Shown here piece after piece: positions 24,496 through 36,700 of a stretch of 64,000 nucleotides of DNA. The notes below the pieces were generated by a model that saw only the letters and a program-made list of their open reading frames with translations, did not search any database and was not told where the DNA came from. Each line of letters opens with the position of its first letter. The stretch's first letter is position 1. The position numbers and the translations under genes are program-made. The DNA is from Anthonomus grandis grandis (taxonomy: Eukaryota > Arthropoda > Insecta > Coleoptera > Curculionidae), in the NCBI RefSeq assembly GCF_022605725.1, contig NC_065554.1, positions 16,883,100 to 16,947,099 of the forward strand. The letters run 5' to 3'.

Positions 24496-24550
<55 letters not shown>
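23480..24550 (+). mobile_element. Jockey-type LINE, internally deleted, with ATT-repeat tail
   Basis: The ORF2 linker region is readable from about 23500: ETILALFEVHVPLREVKV, then PAPWLNNEVVTAQNKRNLAL, SSKTWKSLSNIGVTTSKSYN and LPSYLSNPDSINNYFGSFL. Near 24000 the coding sequence stops and about 480 bp of 3' UTR-like sequence follows, with no RT domain. The end is a run of ATT trinucleotides (24494-24549), the usual 3' tail of such an element. Stops in frame show it is dead. Confidence 0.75.
24494..24549. repeat. (ATT)n microsatellite, tail of the upstream LINE
   Basis: About 18 uninterrupted TTA/ATT units directly follow an AATAAA-containing 3' end (ATTGAAATAAAAGTC). The position marks the 3' end of the plus-strand LINE. 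Confidence 0.9.
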
Positions 24551-24551
<1 letters not shown>

Positions 24552-24599
24552 ATGGACAACCATTGAGAAATAAATCTTTTTGCGTGTTTAGGTAGCATT

Positions 24600-26950
24600 C
24601 TTTATAATGGTATATTAATTAATGAGTTAATGAGCAGTGGCTAAAACCGGGCAAATATTTCTGTATCACTGAATATAAGTCGACAAGTATTTCAAATAGA
24701 GAAGAGACATACGAATGCACAATGTGCTATTGTAAGCAGCTTAGGTTATATATTATTTGTTTGTACCGTTCACCCTCCGGCTTAATGAGAGAATTTTTTT
24801 ACCCTCTGTTCTATCAAATGTTACATCTTCTTCAAAGGTTATTTTGGTCGGTGAATTCAATATTTATTTTAATGATAATGATTCTTTAAATACTAACCTG
24901 CTTGCAAATATGCTTGTGACGTATTGATTAAATATGCATATTAACGAACCAACTCAGATTATTGTTAACTCTTAAACTTTGATTGATTATTTTTGTTCAA
25001 ATTGTGACAAGATACCCTGTTTATTTTAGAATGCTGGTTTCTCTGATCAAGAGGCTATCAGTTGCACAAAATATTTAAAGAATATCAAGGCAAACATTTA
25101 AGAGTAGGCCTGGAATATTCAGTAGTGCGAATTTTAATAAGTTGTATGCTTCATGTTATAGAGTTGATTGGCAAAATTTCAATCTTAGTTTCGATCCGAT
25201 TGCTGATTTTTATATGATGTTGTGTGGTATATTAAATAAGGCCTTTCCCCTACTATTATTTACGAAAAATTCTAGGACTAATAAGCTCCGGCTTACTAAA
25301 GGAAATTTTTTTTATTACTATTTCGCTTTTTAAACTAAGAAAATTTAGTGTTAAGGAGTTGTTTATTAATTATTGTAATAGTTATTGATAGAAAACTAAA
25401 GGCTGCTAAGAGAGTGTACTACAGTGAACGAGCTAGTCTTAAGTTTATGAATTTCGCAAAGACTCTGCTCATATTAGCACAGATATTGATCAAGACCAGT
25501 TGAATAAATTTCACTGTAATGCAGCAAATAATTTAACACAAACTGTAGCATCTACTTCGGACCTTTGTCTTAAAAATGTTTGTAACACTGGTAATTTGTT
25601 TTTTTATGACACAAACCGGCAAGAAATTAGGAAAACAATTTCTGAAATAAAAAACAAAAAATGTAGTGGTGAGGATAAAAATTTCTTCTAAAATACTTTT
25701 GCGACTACCTGATAAGGCTCTGGATGTCTCAGTTAATATTATCAACACTTTTTGGTTTGAAGACACACTTGCAAACCAAGAAGGGTTGACATTGATTTCC
25801 TACTTGTTTCAAGCCTTTTTTGGTAGTTCCCGTATTCGAGGGTGAAGCTGAAAATCCTTATAATTACCGTCCAATCTCTTTACTTCCAACCTTATCAAAG
25901 ATAATGGAAAAACTGCTCAAGAAAAAGGTCTACGATTACCTTCAATTTTTCAGAATTGTAACTGATGTAACACAATTTGTATTTCAAAGATCTAAGAGTA
26001 CTCAGGATGCTATTTCCAGTTTTCTTGAGTGTGTTTATTTTGATTTGAACGTGGGTAGTGCATCGACGGCGGTCGTCTGTGATCTGTCCAAGGCTTTTAA
26101 TTGTGTGGATTACGGAATTGGTTTTTGCGTAGCATACTACTGATTTAGATTTTACCTTTGAGGGTCGATGACAATCTGTTGTGCACTCAAGTAAGCAGTC
26201 ATCGATTCTTAGGATTAATTGCGTACTTCCTTAAGTCTCTGTTCTTGGCGCCGACTTGTTCTTATCATTGATCTTGTTAAAATTAATATTTTTTGGAGAT
26301 TTCAAACTGTTTACGGACAAAACATTAATCAAGCAAATGACCTCAAGATCATGTGATCATCAAGAGACTTGTAAGGGTTTTTGTTTAAACCTGGGTAACA
26401 CTCACATAGTCCGATTTAAAAGTACGTCACATTTGGTCTGCTCTTGAATGATAGTCCATTGCAAGAAATTATAAAACCTAAGTTTCTAGGTATTCTAATC
26501 GACCAAGAATTGCGTTTCGAGGATCATATACGTACTAATTTTAGGTGACTCGCTTTCATCAAGATGTTTCGCTGTTCGAATGGCAAGGAAAGAATTGGTT
26601 TTTTTTTAAATTAGTTGAGCCTCACCTTATGTATGGTATATTTTTCTGGGGTGTTGGTAAGCAGGGCTTATTGAATGTTCTGTAAACTTTTGAAAAAAAT
26701 GGCAGTCTGCTTTATTATCAACGTCACTCAAAGGAAATCTTGCAGACCACACTTTGTTACTCAAAAATATATATAGAAGACTTCTTCTCTTATCTTTAAA
26801 ACCTGTGATGTGTTCCGGAGGCCTTTTCCTCAATATGAGACACCTGAAGTTTACTTTCTTTCTATACTACCAATTCCCAAATCTTCCTTTTTAAAAAAAA
26901 TCCCTAATTTACAAGGATCAAACAATTTTTAATCATTTACCAATAAGTTT
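24600..26950 (+). mobile_element. Second Jockey-type LINE, full ORF2 order but heavily mutated
   Basis: The pieces run in order. The endonuclease is at about 24720-25060 (VILVGEFNIYFNDNDSL, INEPTQIIVNS, AGFSDQEAI). A linker spans 25140-25700. The RT start is at 25820-26143 (YNYRPISLLPTLSKIMEKLL, then STQDAISSFLECVYFDLNVG and VVCDLSKAFNCVDYGI). The catalytic box near 26292 is altered, reading FFGDFKLFTDK where YADD or FADD is expected. A C-terminal part follows to about 26950. It starts within about 50 bp of the tail of the preceding LINE, so two LINE copies lie head-to-tail. It is a pseudogene. Confidence 0.8.
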
Positions 26951-27689
26951 GAGAACAATTCGCTCTGTAAAGACTTTTCGCTGCCTATTATAAAAACTAC
27001 TTTTGCATAGGGCATTTTACCATACTAAGTACCATAATAATTTGATGCGCTTAATGTTATTTATATCTACATACTTACCATGCTTTGTCAACAAAATTTA
27101 TATTTTTTGATCAATGTCAAATTTTTTAAAATTAAATTAAATGAAATACGAATATTGGGTGCCGTTTGGTTTCTTTATGGTTTTTGCGTGTATTTTAACA
27201 GAAATATCTTTCTTTCAGGATTTTTATGTTTTTAAATTATTGTTTTAGTGTACTTATTGTTTAAGTAACACTAAAACGTGCAAATGCATTTTACAATTTT
27301 CTTTAAATGTTAATACAAAACGAAAAAATACTCATATTTTATGTTTTCACTTTTTTATTACAATATTGCGATAAAATAAATCACATGAAATGGCAGTATC
27401 AGGTGACAAAATATGTCTGAATAAATAAATAATTTAGCATAGTCAGTTTCAATAAATTAAAGTTTAGTTCCCACTACCAGATCCCAAAAAACAACTTAAT
27501 AAAAATTAAGTTTCTTTAACTTGTAGAATTTACAAATTATAAGTAAGATATAACATCAATCACAATTAATTTTAGTTTCTTTTATGGCATAAAATATTTT
27601 TTTAATAGTACCTTCGCATTAGTACTTTTTATAAAAAAGATACAAAAGTAAGTAGTATTCTCTAATTGATATCGCCAACACATTTCCCG
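26951..27689. other. Intergenic AT-rich DNA
   Basis: I see no coding sequence here. The right side borders the 3' end of the minus-strand mucin gene. Confidence 0.5.
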
Positions 27690-27695
27690 TTTATT
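27690..27695 (-). promoter_or_regulatory. Candidate polyadenylation signal of the mucin gene
   Basis: A minus-strand AATAAA lies about 48 bases past the stop codon at 27743. It is the nearest such signal. Confidence 0.45.
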
Positions 27696-27742
27696 CGTGA
27701 AATATGTAGGCAAATGAGGAAATTATTTTACAAAAATAAAAC

Positions 27743-30700
27743 CTACGAACTAAATATTAATGGCAAGGGTAAGTCTTTTCTTCTTCTATAAGAAACATCT
27801 ATCGTTTCTAATGGTATTTCCCATTTGCTACGTTGGAGCATGTAACCTGCGCAGTGTAGAAGCTTAGTTGTCCTCTCGCATCGCCTAAGGAAAGAAATTA
27901 TGATAACATGATATGAATGCTAATATAGGTCTTATACAGACGTGTAACTAATTTGATTAACTTACCGACTAATTTGCCAATAAGCAAATCCTTCTGGACA
28001 TTGGTACATGAAACCTTCTAATTTTCTTGAATTTCTTTGGCATTTAATAAATTGCTCGGAACACTCGGAGGGCTCCATTTCGTAAGAACCTTCAGTTGGG
28101 CAAAGGGATCTTTTAGTTGGTACTTTGATCTGAAAAAGATGTTTATAAATTAAATTGTATATATATAATTGTATAAATATAAAAAACAGATGCTATTACA
28201 TACAGGCGCTATGGCGTTTATATCCATCATCCTGTACAAACTAGATTGAGCAATTTGAGCGGTACAAGTCTGAGTAGTTTCATTTTGTGGCAAACACTGG
28301 ATCTTTTGGTCGTCAAATATGGTTCCTATGAAATATTGTAATAAATTAAAAAACTTATTTTTTAAATACTCGCTATAGATACTCACCGTGAGGACAACTT
28401 AGCACTAAGACCTTATAGTCATGTTGGTTATTAACGGTGCATTGGTAGAACAAATTGCAATATTTTGGATGCCTTCTAAACCCAGTGGGACAAACTAGAG
28501 CGATCTGGTCGCCCTCTAATTGTCCGATAGGACATGGTTCCATGTGGGTTCCGGTGGCTATAATAAAAATGATTTAAATATTTATTTTGTCATTACATGC
28601 TTTTCTGACTTTATTGCATCAATAATTAACCGTTACCTTAACCTTTTTAAAATTATATTTTTAATTTGATTCCCAGTAAGTTTTTTTGGATATCCTGTGT
28701 ATGTGCCCATGTAAATGCTCAAATTAGCTTATGTAACCTCTTCTTTTATATTTACCCATACAAGGCATCTTACTTGAAACCACCCAGTATGACAGACATG
28801 CTTTTACGTCCGTTAAATAAAAAATAAAATTAACATGTTAGTCACAAAAACGCGTAAAAAATTGGTTAGCAAAACATACATATCAGTGCAAATAATGTGC
28901 TCAGTGCAAAAAATATTAAAACAGAAGACGATAATGAAATATGCATTTGCAAATGTCTGCGTGTGATCGTGAGGTGCAAAATAGTGCAGAGATATCCATG
29001 TCCATCATTCCGTTTAGTGATTATTTACCTCCAGAAACCGTAGATCCAGTAGGGATTACAGTAGTTATTTCTGTTTGTATTTCTACAGTTGTAGACCCCG
29101 TTGTATTATCAATAATGATGTCGGTGGTAGTTTCTTGAGAATTAATCATTGTTGATTGGGTTAGAGTGGTTGTTTCTAGTGTATCAGTGGTAAATTCTGA
29201 TATTGTTGAACTCGCTGAATTAATACTTTCCGTAGACACTATGGTAGATGGGCTAAATTCTGAGGAACTAACAGGTTCAGTTTCAGATGTTATTGTGGAG
29301 GTTTTTATAGACTCCCCGGAATATGTGCCTTCTGTAGAAGTGTATTCTGAATTCGGGTTATTAGTTGACGGTTCAATCACCATACTGGTCAACTGTTCTG
29401 TCTCTGTTGCAGGTTGTGTAAAAGATATTGTTGAAGTGATTGACTGTTCTGTTACCGTAGTAGTAGACAGTATTGTAGAACTTGGTACCTCAGTTGAGTA
29501 TTCGCCGGTCGACGCATCAGTATTTACAGATGTAGACTCAGTCGTTTCCAAAGTTGAGGTTTCTTCGGTGTTGGATTGTGTGGAGAGCATTGTAGAAGTC
29601 TCGTCTGTAAATACTGTTGTCGAGCTCGGTTCTCGAGTTGAGTATTCACCGGTCGACGTTTCAGCATTTACAGATGTCGATACATTCGTTACCTCAGTTG
29701 TGGTGTGTGTAGGAAGCATTGTAGAAGCCTCTTCTGTGAATATTGATGTTGAACTAGGTTCCTGAATTGAGTATTCACTAGTTGACGTTTCAGCATATAC
29801 AGATGTAGTTGAGTATGGTGTGGAAAGCATTGTAGAAGGCTCTTGTGTAAATATTGCTGTTGAACTAGGCTCTTGAATTGAGTGTTCACTAGTCGATGTC
29901 TCAGCGTTTACAGTTGTAGATTCATTTGTTACCAGAGTTGAAGTTTGTTCACTTGTAGATTGTGTGGAGAGCATTGTAGAAGCCTCTTCTGTAAATATTG
30001 TTGTCGAACTAGGTTCTCGAGTAGGGTATTCACTAGTCGAGGATTCGGTGTTTACAGATGTAGACTCATTAATTACCGTGGTTGACTCTTCTTTAGTTGT
30101 GGATTGTGTGAAGAACATTGTTAAAGTTTCTCCTGTAAATAGTGCCGTACTTTCAGATGAAGTACTTTCAATAGTTAAATTCATTTCTACAGTGCTGTCA
30201 GTAGTGAATACATCAGTAAATGAATTTTCTTCTGTAAATGAAGTACTTTCCGTATTCATAGATAGACTGGATGCCTCTGTAGGGATTTCAGTAGAAGCGT
30301 TTTCTTCTAAGAGGCTTATAGTCGAGCTCTCAGTAGTAGAAATTATTGCATTATCAGGTAAAGTGCTGGTTTCAATAATTAAAGACTCAGATGTACTAAA
30401 AGTGTCACTTGTACTAAAAGATTCGGTGTTATATGTTGTACTTTCTAATTCTGCGTAAGTGTTTTGTGTATCAGGTGTAAGAAAAGTAGTAGAATCTGTA
30501 GACTCAGTAGAAGTAATTATATTTTGATCAGATGTTGTGATTGTTGGTGTTTCTGTTGTCTGGCTGGAAATAGTCTCTATGGGAAATTCTGGTTAAAATT
30601 AAGTATCTACAAGATGTACAAAAGAAATATTAGAAAAATTCCTTACCTTGAGTAGTACCTTCAGTGGTCCAGGTAGCTATGGTGGTGGTACTAGGTGGTA

Positions 30701-33700
30701 ATGTGGTTGTCGTTGTTGGTTGAGTAGGCTGCGTTGGAGCAATTGTTGCTGATTGTGTTGATTGTGGAAGTGGTTCTGTCGATGGTGATAAAGTACTTCC
30801 CGTAGGATTAACAGGAGTAGTTCCTTCGTTAACTGCAGTGGTGGTCTAAAAAAATGTTGCATAGAAACTAAGATTCTACTGCCAAAAATATATATAATTT
30901 ATTCCTTACTTCTACTACCAGTACGAATTTGCTACACTCTCCTTGAACAGCCCAGGGATAATTGCAAGTCAGACTCTGATAATCCCAAACCGTTCCGGAT
31001 CCGCAAGTAAACTCATAACTAATGTATCCCCCTTGTCCGTTATCAACACATCTGTAGAATTTGGAACAGTTTTGAGAGTCTCCTACAAAACCGTCTTGAG
31101 TACAGGAAGGTTTTTGGGAGGGCGAGGTGGATGACGGTTGTTCTACTATTGGCGCAGAGGTTGACATTTGTGGACTCTGGGTTGAAGGGGTACCACTAGG
31201 ATATTCACCGGGCTGGTTAGTGACAGTGCCTCCTGAACTCTGACTACACTTTCCACTAACAGCGCTCGGGTAGTTACAAGACAAAATGTTTTGATCCCAA
31301 ACAGTTCCAGCGCCGCAACTGTACTCATATTTAATTAAACCTCCTTGGCCATTATCTACGCATCTGTGGAACTTAGAGCAGTTATTTTCATCACCTGTAA
31401 AACCTGCTCTCGTGCATTTTCCATTTACTATTTCACCAGGAACTGCAGGGGCAGTTGTACTGCTGATAGGTTGACCTGGTTGGCCAGAAGTGTCCGGTTG
31501 ACCGGATGTTCCTGGTTGTCCTGGTGATCCCGGCTGCCCAGGTTGTCCCGGAGATTCTGGTTGACCAGGAGTTCCTGGTTGTCCCGGAGTTCCTGGTTGT
31601 CCCGGAGTTCCTGGTTGACTTGAAATGCCAGGTTGTCCTGGAGTGCCTGGTTGTCCCGGAGTGCCTGGTTGTCCCGGAGTGCCTGGTTGTCCTGGAGTTC
31701 CTGGTTGTCCTGGAGTGCCTGGTTGACCTGGAGTGCCTGGTTGTCCCGGAGTTCCTGGTTGTCCCGGAGTTCCTGGTTGAACTGAAGTGCCTGGTTGTCC
31801 TGGAGTGCCTGGTTGACCTGGATTGCCTGGTTGTCCAGGAGTTCCTGGTTGACTTGGAGTGCCTGGTTGTCCCGGAGTACCTGGTTGTCCTGGAGTGCCA
31901 GGTTGTCCTGGAGTGCCGGGTTGTCCTGGAGTGCCAGGTTGTCCGGGAGTGCCTGGTTGACCTGGAGTGCCAGGTTGTCCGGGAGTGCCTGGTTGACCTG
32001 GAGTGCCTGGTTGACCTGGACTGCCTGGTTGTCCAAGACTTCCTGGTTGACTTGGAGTGCCTGGTTGTCCCGGAGTACCTGGTTGAACTGAAGTGCCTGG
32101 TTGTCCTGGAGTGCCAGGTTGTTCTGGAGTGCCAGGTTGTCCTGGAGTGCCGGGTTGTCCTGGAGTGCCAGGTTGTCCGGCAGTGCCTGGTTGACCTGGA
32201 GTGCCTGGTTGTCCCGGAGTTCCTGGTTGTCCCGGAGTACCTGGTTGACCTGGAGTGCCTGTAACATATGACCAATTTTTGAAGAATTTGGAATGATGCA
32301 AAATAGCATCTTTAATATCATTTTCTTCTCTTTTTAACCGTTGTTTTACTCCTGCTTTACACATGTAATCTTAAGAGACTAAGCTACAAGAAATTCTAAA
32401 AATCAGAATATGTACTTACCAGGTTGTCCTGTACCACAGTTTCCACCAACAGCGCTAGGATAGTTACAAGACAAAATCATTTGATCCCATACGGTGCCGG
32501 TACCGCAAGTGTATTCGTATTTGTTTAATCCTCCTTTGCCGTTATCTACGCATCGGTAGAACTTGGCACAGTTATTTGAATCGCCTGCAAACCCTGCTCT
32601 AGTGCATTGGCCATTTACTACTTCACCTGCAACTTCTTCATAGATTGCAGTGTTATTGTTACACGGTTGAGTACTTTGTTGGCCAGGTTGACCTGAAGTG
32701 CTTGGTTGACCCGGGGTTCCGGGTTGTCCAGGAGATCCTGGTTGTCCAGGTTGACCGGAAGTCCCTGGTTGTACTGGACTACCGGGCTGTCCTGGTTGTC
32801 CCGACGTGCCTGGTTGGCCTGGACTACCTGGTTGTCCTGGTTGTCCTGGTTGGCCTGGTGTACCTGGCTGTCCTGGTTGCCCGGGAGTACCAGGTTGTCC
32901 TGGTGAGCCCGGCTGTCCTTGTTGATTTGGTGTACTGGGTTGCCCTGGTTGTCCTGGAGATACTGGTTGATCTGGTGTGCCTGATTGTCCTGGGGTACCT
33001 GGTTGTCCCGGAGTACCGGGTTGTCCAGGCGAGCCAGGTTGTCCTTGTTGACTAGGTGTACCGGGTTGGCCTGGATTACCAGGTTGACCTGGCATTCCTG
33101 GTTGTCCTGGTGAACCTGACTCTCCAGGTTGACCTAAATCACGACATCGGCCGGTAACAGCATACGCGTGGTTACAAGAAGTAATACTCTGATCCCATAC
33201 TGTTCCATTGCCGCATGTGTATTGGTATTTTATAAACCCTCCTTGGCCATTTTCAACACATCTATAAAATTTCTGGCAATCCTGCTCATCAGCCATGAAG
33301 CCGTTCTGAATACACGAATTTTGTCCAGGTTGTCCTGGTTGACCGGGCTGTCCACTAGTGTCTCCAGGTTGTCCTGACTGTCCAGGCTGACCGGGTTGTC
33401 CTGGTTGACCGGGCTGTCCACTAGTGTCTCCAGGTTGTCCTGGTTGACCTGGTTGTCCTGATTGCCCAGGCTGACCGGGTTGTCCTGGTTGACCGGGTTG
33501 TCCTGGTTGACCGGGTTGTCCTGGTTGACTCGGCTGTCCACTAGTGTCTCCAGGTTGTCCTGGTTGACCTGGTTGTCCTGATTGCCCAGGCTGACCGGGT
33601 TGTCCTGGTTGTCCTGATTGTCCAGGTTGACCGGGTTGTCCTGGTTGTCCAGGCTGACCGGGTTGTCCTGGTTGACCGGGTTGTCCAGGCTGACCGGGTT

Positions 33701-36700
33701 GTCCTGGTTGACCGGGCTGTCCACTAGTGTCTCCAGGTTGTCCTGGTTGACCGGGTTGTCCAGGCTGACCAGGTTGTCCTGGTTGACCGGGTTGTCCTGA
33801 TTGCCCAGGCTGACCGGGTTGTCCTGGTTGACCGGGTTGTCCACTAGTGTCTCCAGGTTGTCCTGGTTGACCGGGTTGTCCAGGCTGACCGGGTTGTCCT
33901 GGTTGACCGAGTTGTCCTGATTGCCCAGGCTGACCGGGTTGTCCTGGTTGACCGGGTTGTCCAGGCTGACCGGGTTGTCCAGGCTGACCGGGTTGTCCAG
34001 GCTGACCGGGTTGTCCTGGTTGACCGAGTTGTCCTGATTGCCCAGGCTGACCGGGTTGTCCTGGTTGACCGGGTTGTCCTGATTGCCCAGGCTGACCGGG
34101 TTGTCCTGGTTGGCCGGGTTGACCATTGTTGTCTCCAGGTTGTCCAGGCTGACCGGGTTGTCCCGGTTGACCAGGTTGACCGTGTTGTCCTGATTGGCCG
34201 GGTTGACCATTATTGTTTCCAGGTTGTCCGGGCTGTCCACTAGTATCTCCAGGTTGCCCTGGTTGACCGGGTTGTCCTGGTTGGCCAGGTTGCCCACTGG
34301 TATTTCCGGGTTGCCCTGGTTGACCAGGCTGTCCACTAGTATCTCCAGGTTGTCCTGGTTGACCGGGTTGTCCATTGGTATCACCGGGTTGTCCTGGTTG
34401 ACCGCTAATATCTCCTGGTAGACCAGGTTGTCCTATTTCTGGCTGAGCTGAATGACATCTCCCAGTAACAACATATGGATAATTACAAGCCTGGATGGCA
34501 TTATCCCAAACAGTCCCTTGACCACATGTAAATTCGTATTTAATAAACCCTCCTTGACCATTTTCTACGCATCTATAGAATTTTTTGCAATCCTGTTTGT
34601 CCTCGGCAAAACCAGAAGAGACACATTGACTATTGAATACTTGCCCAGGCTTTTCGGTTACTGGAGGAGTTTGAGTTGATCCTGAAGATTCATTTTGATT
34701 TTGTGTAGTTCCACTCTGATTTGATTGATTATTTTCATTTTGGTTTTGATTAGAAGTGTTTTCATTTTGATTAGATCCAGAAGATTGGTTTTGGTTAGAT
34801 TCACCTTGAGTTGACTGATTTGACCCAGTTTGCTGTTGGTTTTGTTGAGATGTTGTGTCGGTAGATTGATTTTGTTCTGAAGTACCCTGGTTCGAACTTG
34901 AACTACCATCTGTTGAAGCAGGAATGCCAGGTTGTGCTACAAAACACTTGCCGGAAACGGCGTAAGGATAATTACAAGCCAATATTTGTTGATCCCAAAC
35001 GGTGTTGTCCGGGCAAGGAAATTGATATTTGATGAGACCACCTCTTCCATCTTCTACACATCTATAGAATTTCTTACAGTCTTGATCGTCTGCTACGAAG
35101 CCTTTTTTAACACATTGGCCGTTATTAATTTGTCCAGGTTGAGCTTGATTTTGCGAACTAGTCGTTTGGTTGGTAGATCCAGAAGATTGGTTATTAGATG
35201 AGCTTCCGGACTGGTTGTTGTTGTTAGAAGAAGAACCTTGATTATTAGAAGAGCTTCCTGATTGACTATTATTGGATGACTCTTGGCTGTTTGAGGAACT
35301 TCCAGATTGGTTGTTGTTACTTGAAGACGATTGTTGGTTATTAGAAGATGAGCTTCCCGATTGGTTATTATTAGACGATGATCCTTGGTTGTTTGAAGAG
35401 CTTCCTGATTGGTTGTTGTTAGTTGAAGACGACTGTTGATTATTGGAAGATGAACTTCCTGATTGGTTATTATTAGACGATGATCCTTGGTTATTTGAAG
35501 AGGTTCCTGATTGATTGTTGTTACTTGAAGACGACTGCTGATTATTGGAAGATGAACTTCCTGATTGATTATTATTAGAAGAAGATCCTTGGTTATTGGA
35601 GGAGGTTCCAGACTGATTGTTGTTTGAAGATGAGCTTCCTGATTGGTTATTACTAGAAGAAGATCCTTGGTTATTGGATGAGCTTCCAGATTGATTATTG
35701 TTACTAGAAGATGACTGTTGGTTATTGGAAGATGAGCTGCCTGACTGTTGCGATGAACTTGAGCCTACCAACATTTAAGAAATATATTACGGGAATTTAT
35801 AGAGTTTGATGATATTACCTGATTGGTTGTTGTTGTTATTAGAAGATCCTTGATTGGATGATGAACTGCCGGATTGTTCTGATGAACTAGAGCTACCTAT
35901 TAATATTTTTTTGTTAGAAACAAACTAAATATTAAAATGTATTTCAAGTTTTATCAAAATCATTGTTAGTAACTAATTATTCTCTATGGTGCAAAATCTA
36001 CTAAAGAAGTAATGTGCAAGGCAGTCGGTGCAAATTGTGTGAAAATCATAAGGTGCATTAACAAGTTACTATTTGGTGCTTGAAAAAAAGTTGTATATTG
36101 CCAAGTTTTAGTTTAAATCAGGTTTTAAGTTTTAAATTACTCAACTTATAAACTGTATTACCTGTGTGCTTATTTAACAACATTTATTAAAACAAAATAT
36201 CATAGGGCTGTAAAATATTCATAAAACTCATTTAACAAATATAAAAGTTAACACAGTTAATCACACTTTTTCAACACTCATAAGAAGTGAAATTGTCCTT
36301 ACCTGTTTGATTGCCACTGCTACCTATGGAGCCTTGGTTAGACGAAGACGAACTTGAAGATTCATTATTGCTGCTTCCAGAAGATTGTTGATTTGATGAT
36401 GATTGATTTGAAGAGGTTCCAGACTGGTTGGAAGTGTTTACATTTTCTGATTGGTTATTGGAAGAACCTTGGGAGGAGCTCCCAGATTGATTAGAAGAAG
36501 TTGAAGAGCCCGACTGATTGCTTGATTGGTTTGAAGAGGAGCTTCCGGATTGGTTAGAAGAACCTTGGTTAGAGCCAGATGAACTTGATTGGTTGGATTC
36601 ATTATTGTTTCCGGTAGACTGTTGGTTAGATGATTGGTTGGAGGAGGAGCTTTCCGATTGATTTGAAACACCCGACTGATTATTTGATTGGTTTGAGGAA

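Noticed and set aside
29166..29765. 199-codon plus-strand open frame, Val/Ser-rich
   Set aside because: Antisense reading of the Ser/Thr repeats of mucin exon 11.
31506..32264. 252-codon plus-strand open frame (LVVPEFLV-type repeats)
   Set aside because: Antisense shadow of the 18-bp repeats of mucin exon 9; no independent start, splice or domain evidence.
33230..34384. 384-codon minus frame rich in NPVNQDN
   Set aside because: Alternative frame through the GQP repeat; the real frame is the one continuous with four ChtBD2 domains and correct splice phases.
31490..34430. CRISPR-like regular repeats
   Set aside because: They are 9-18 bp coding tandem repeats without spacers, inside an insect exon.
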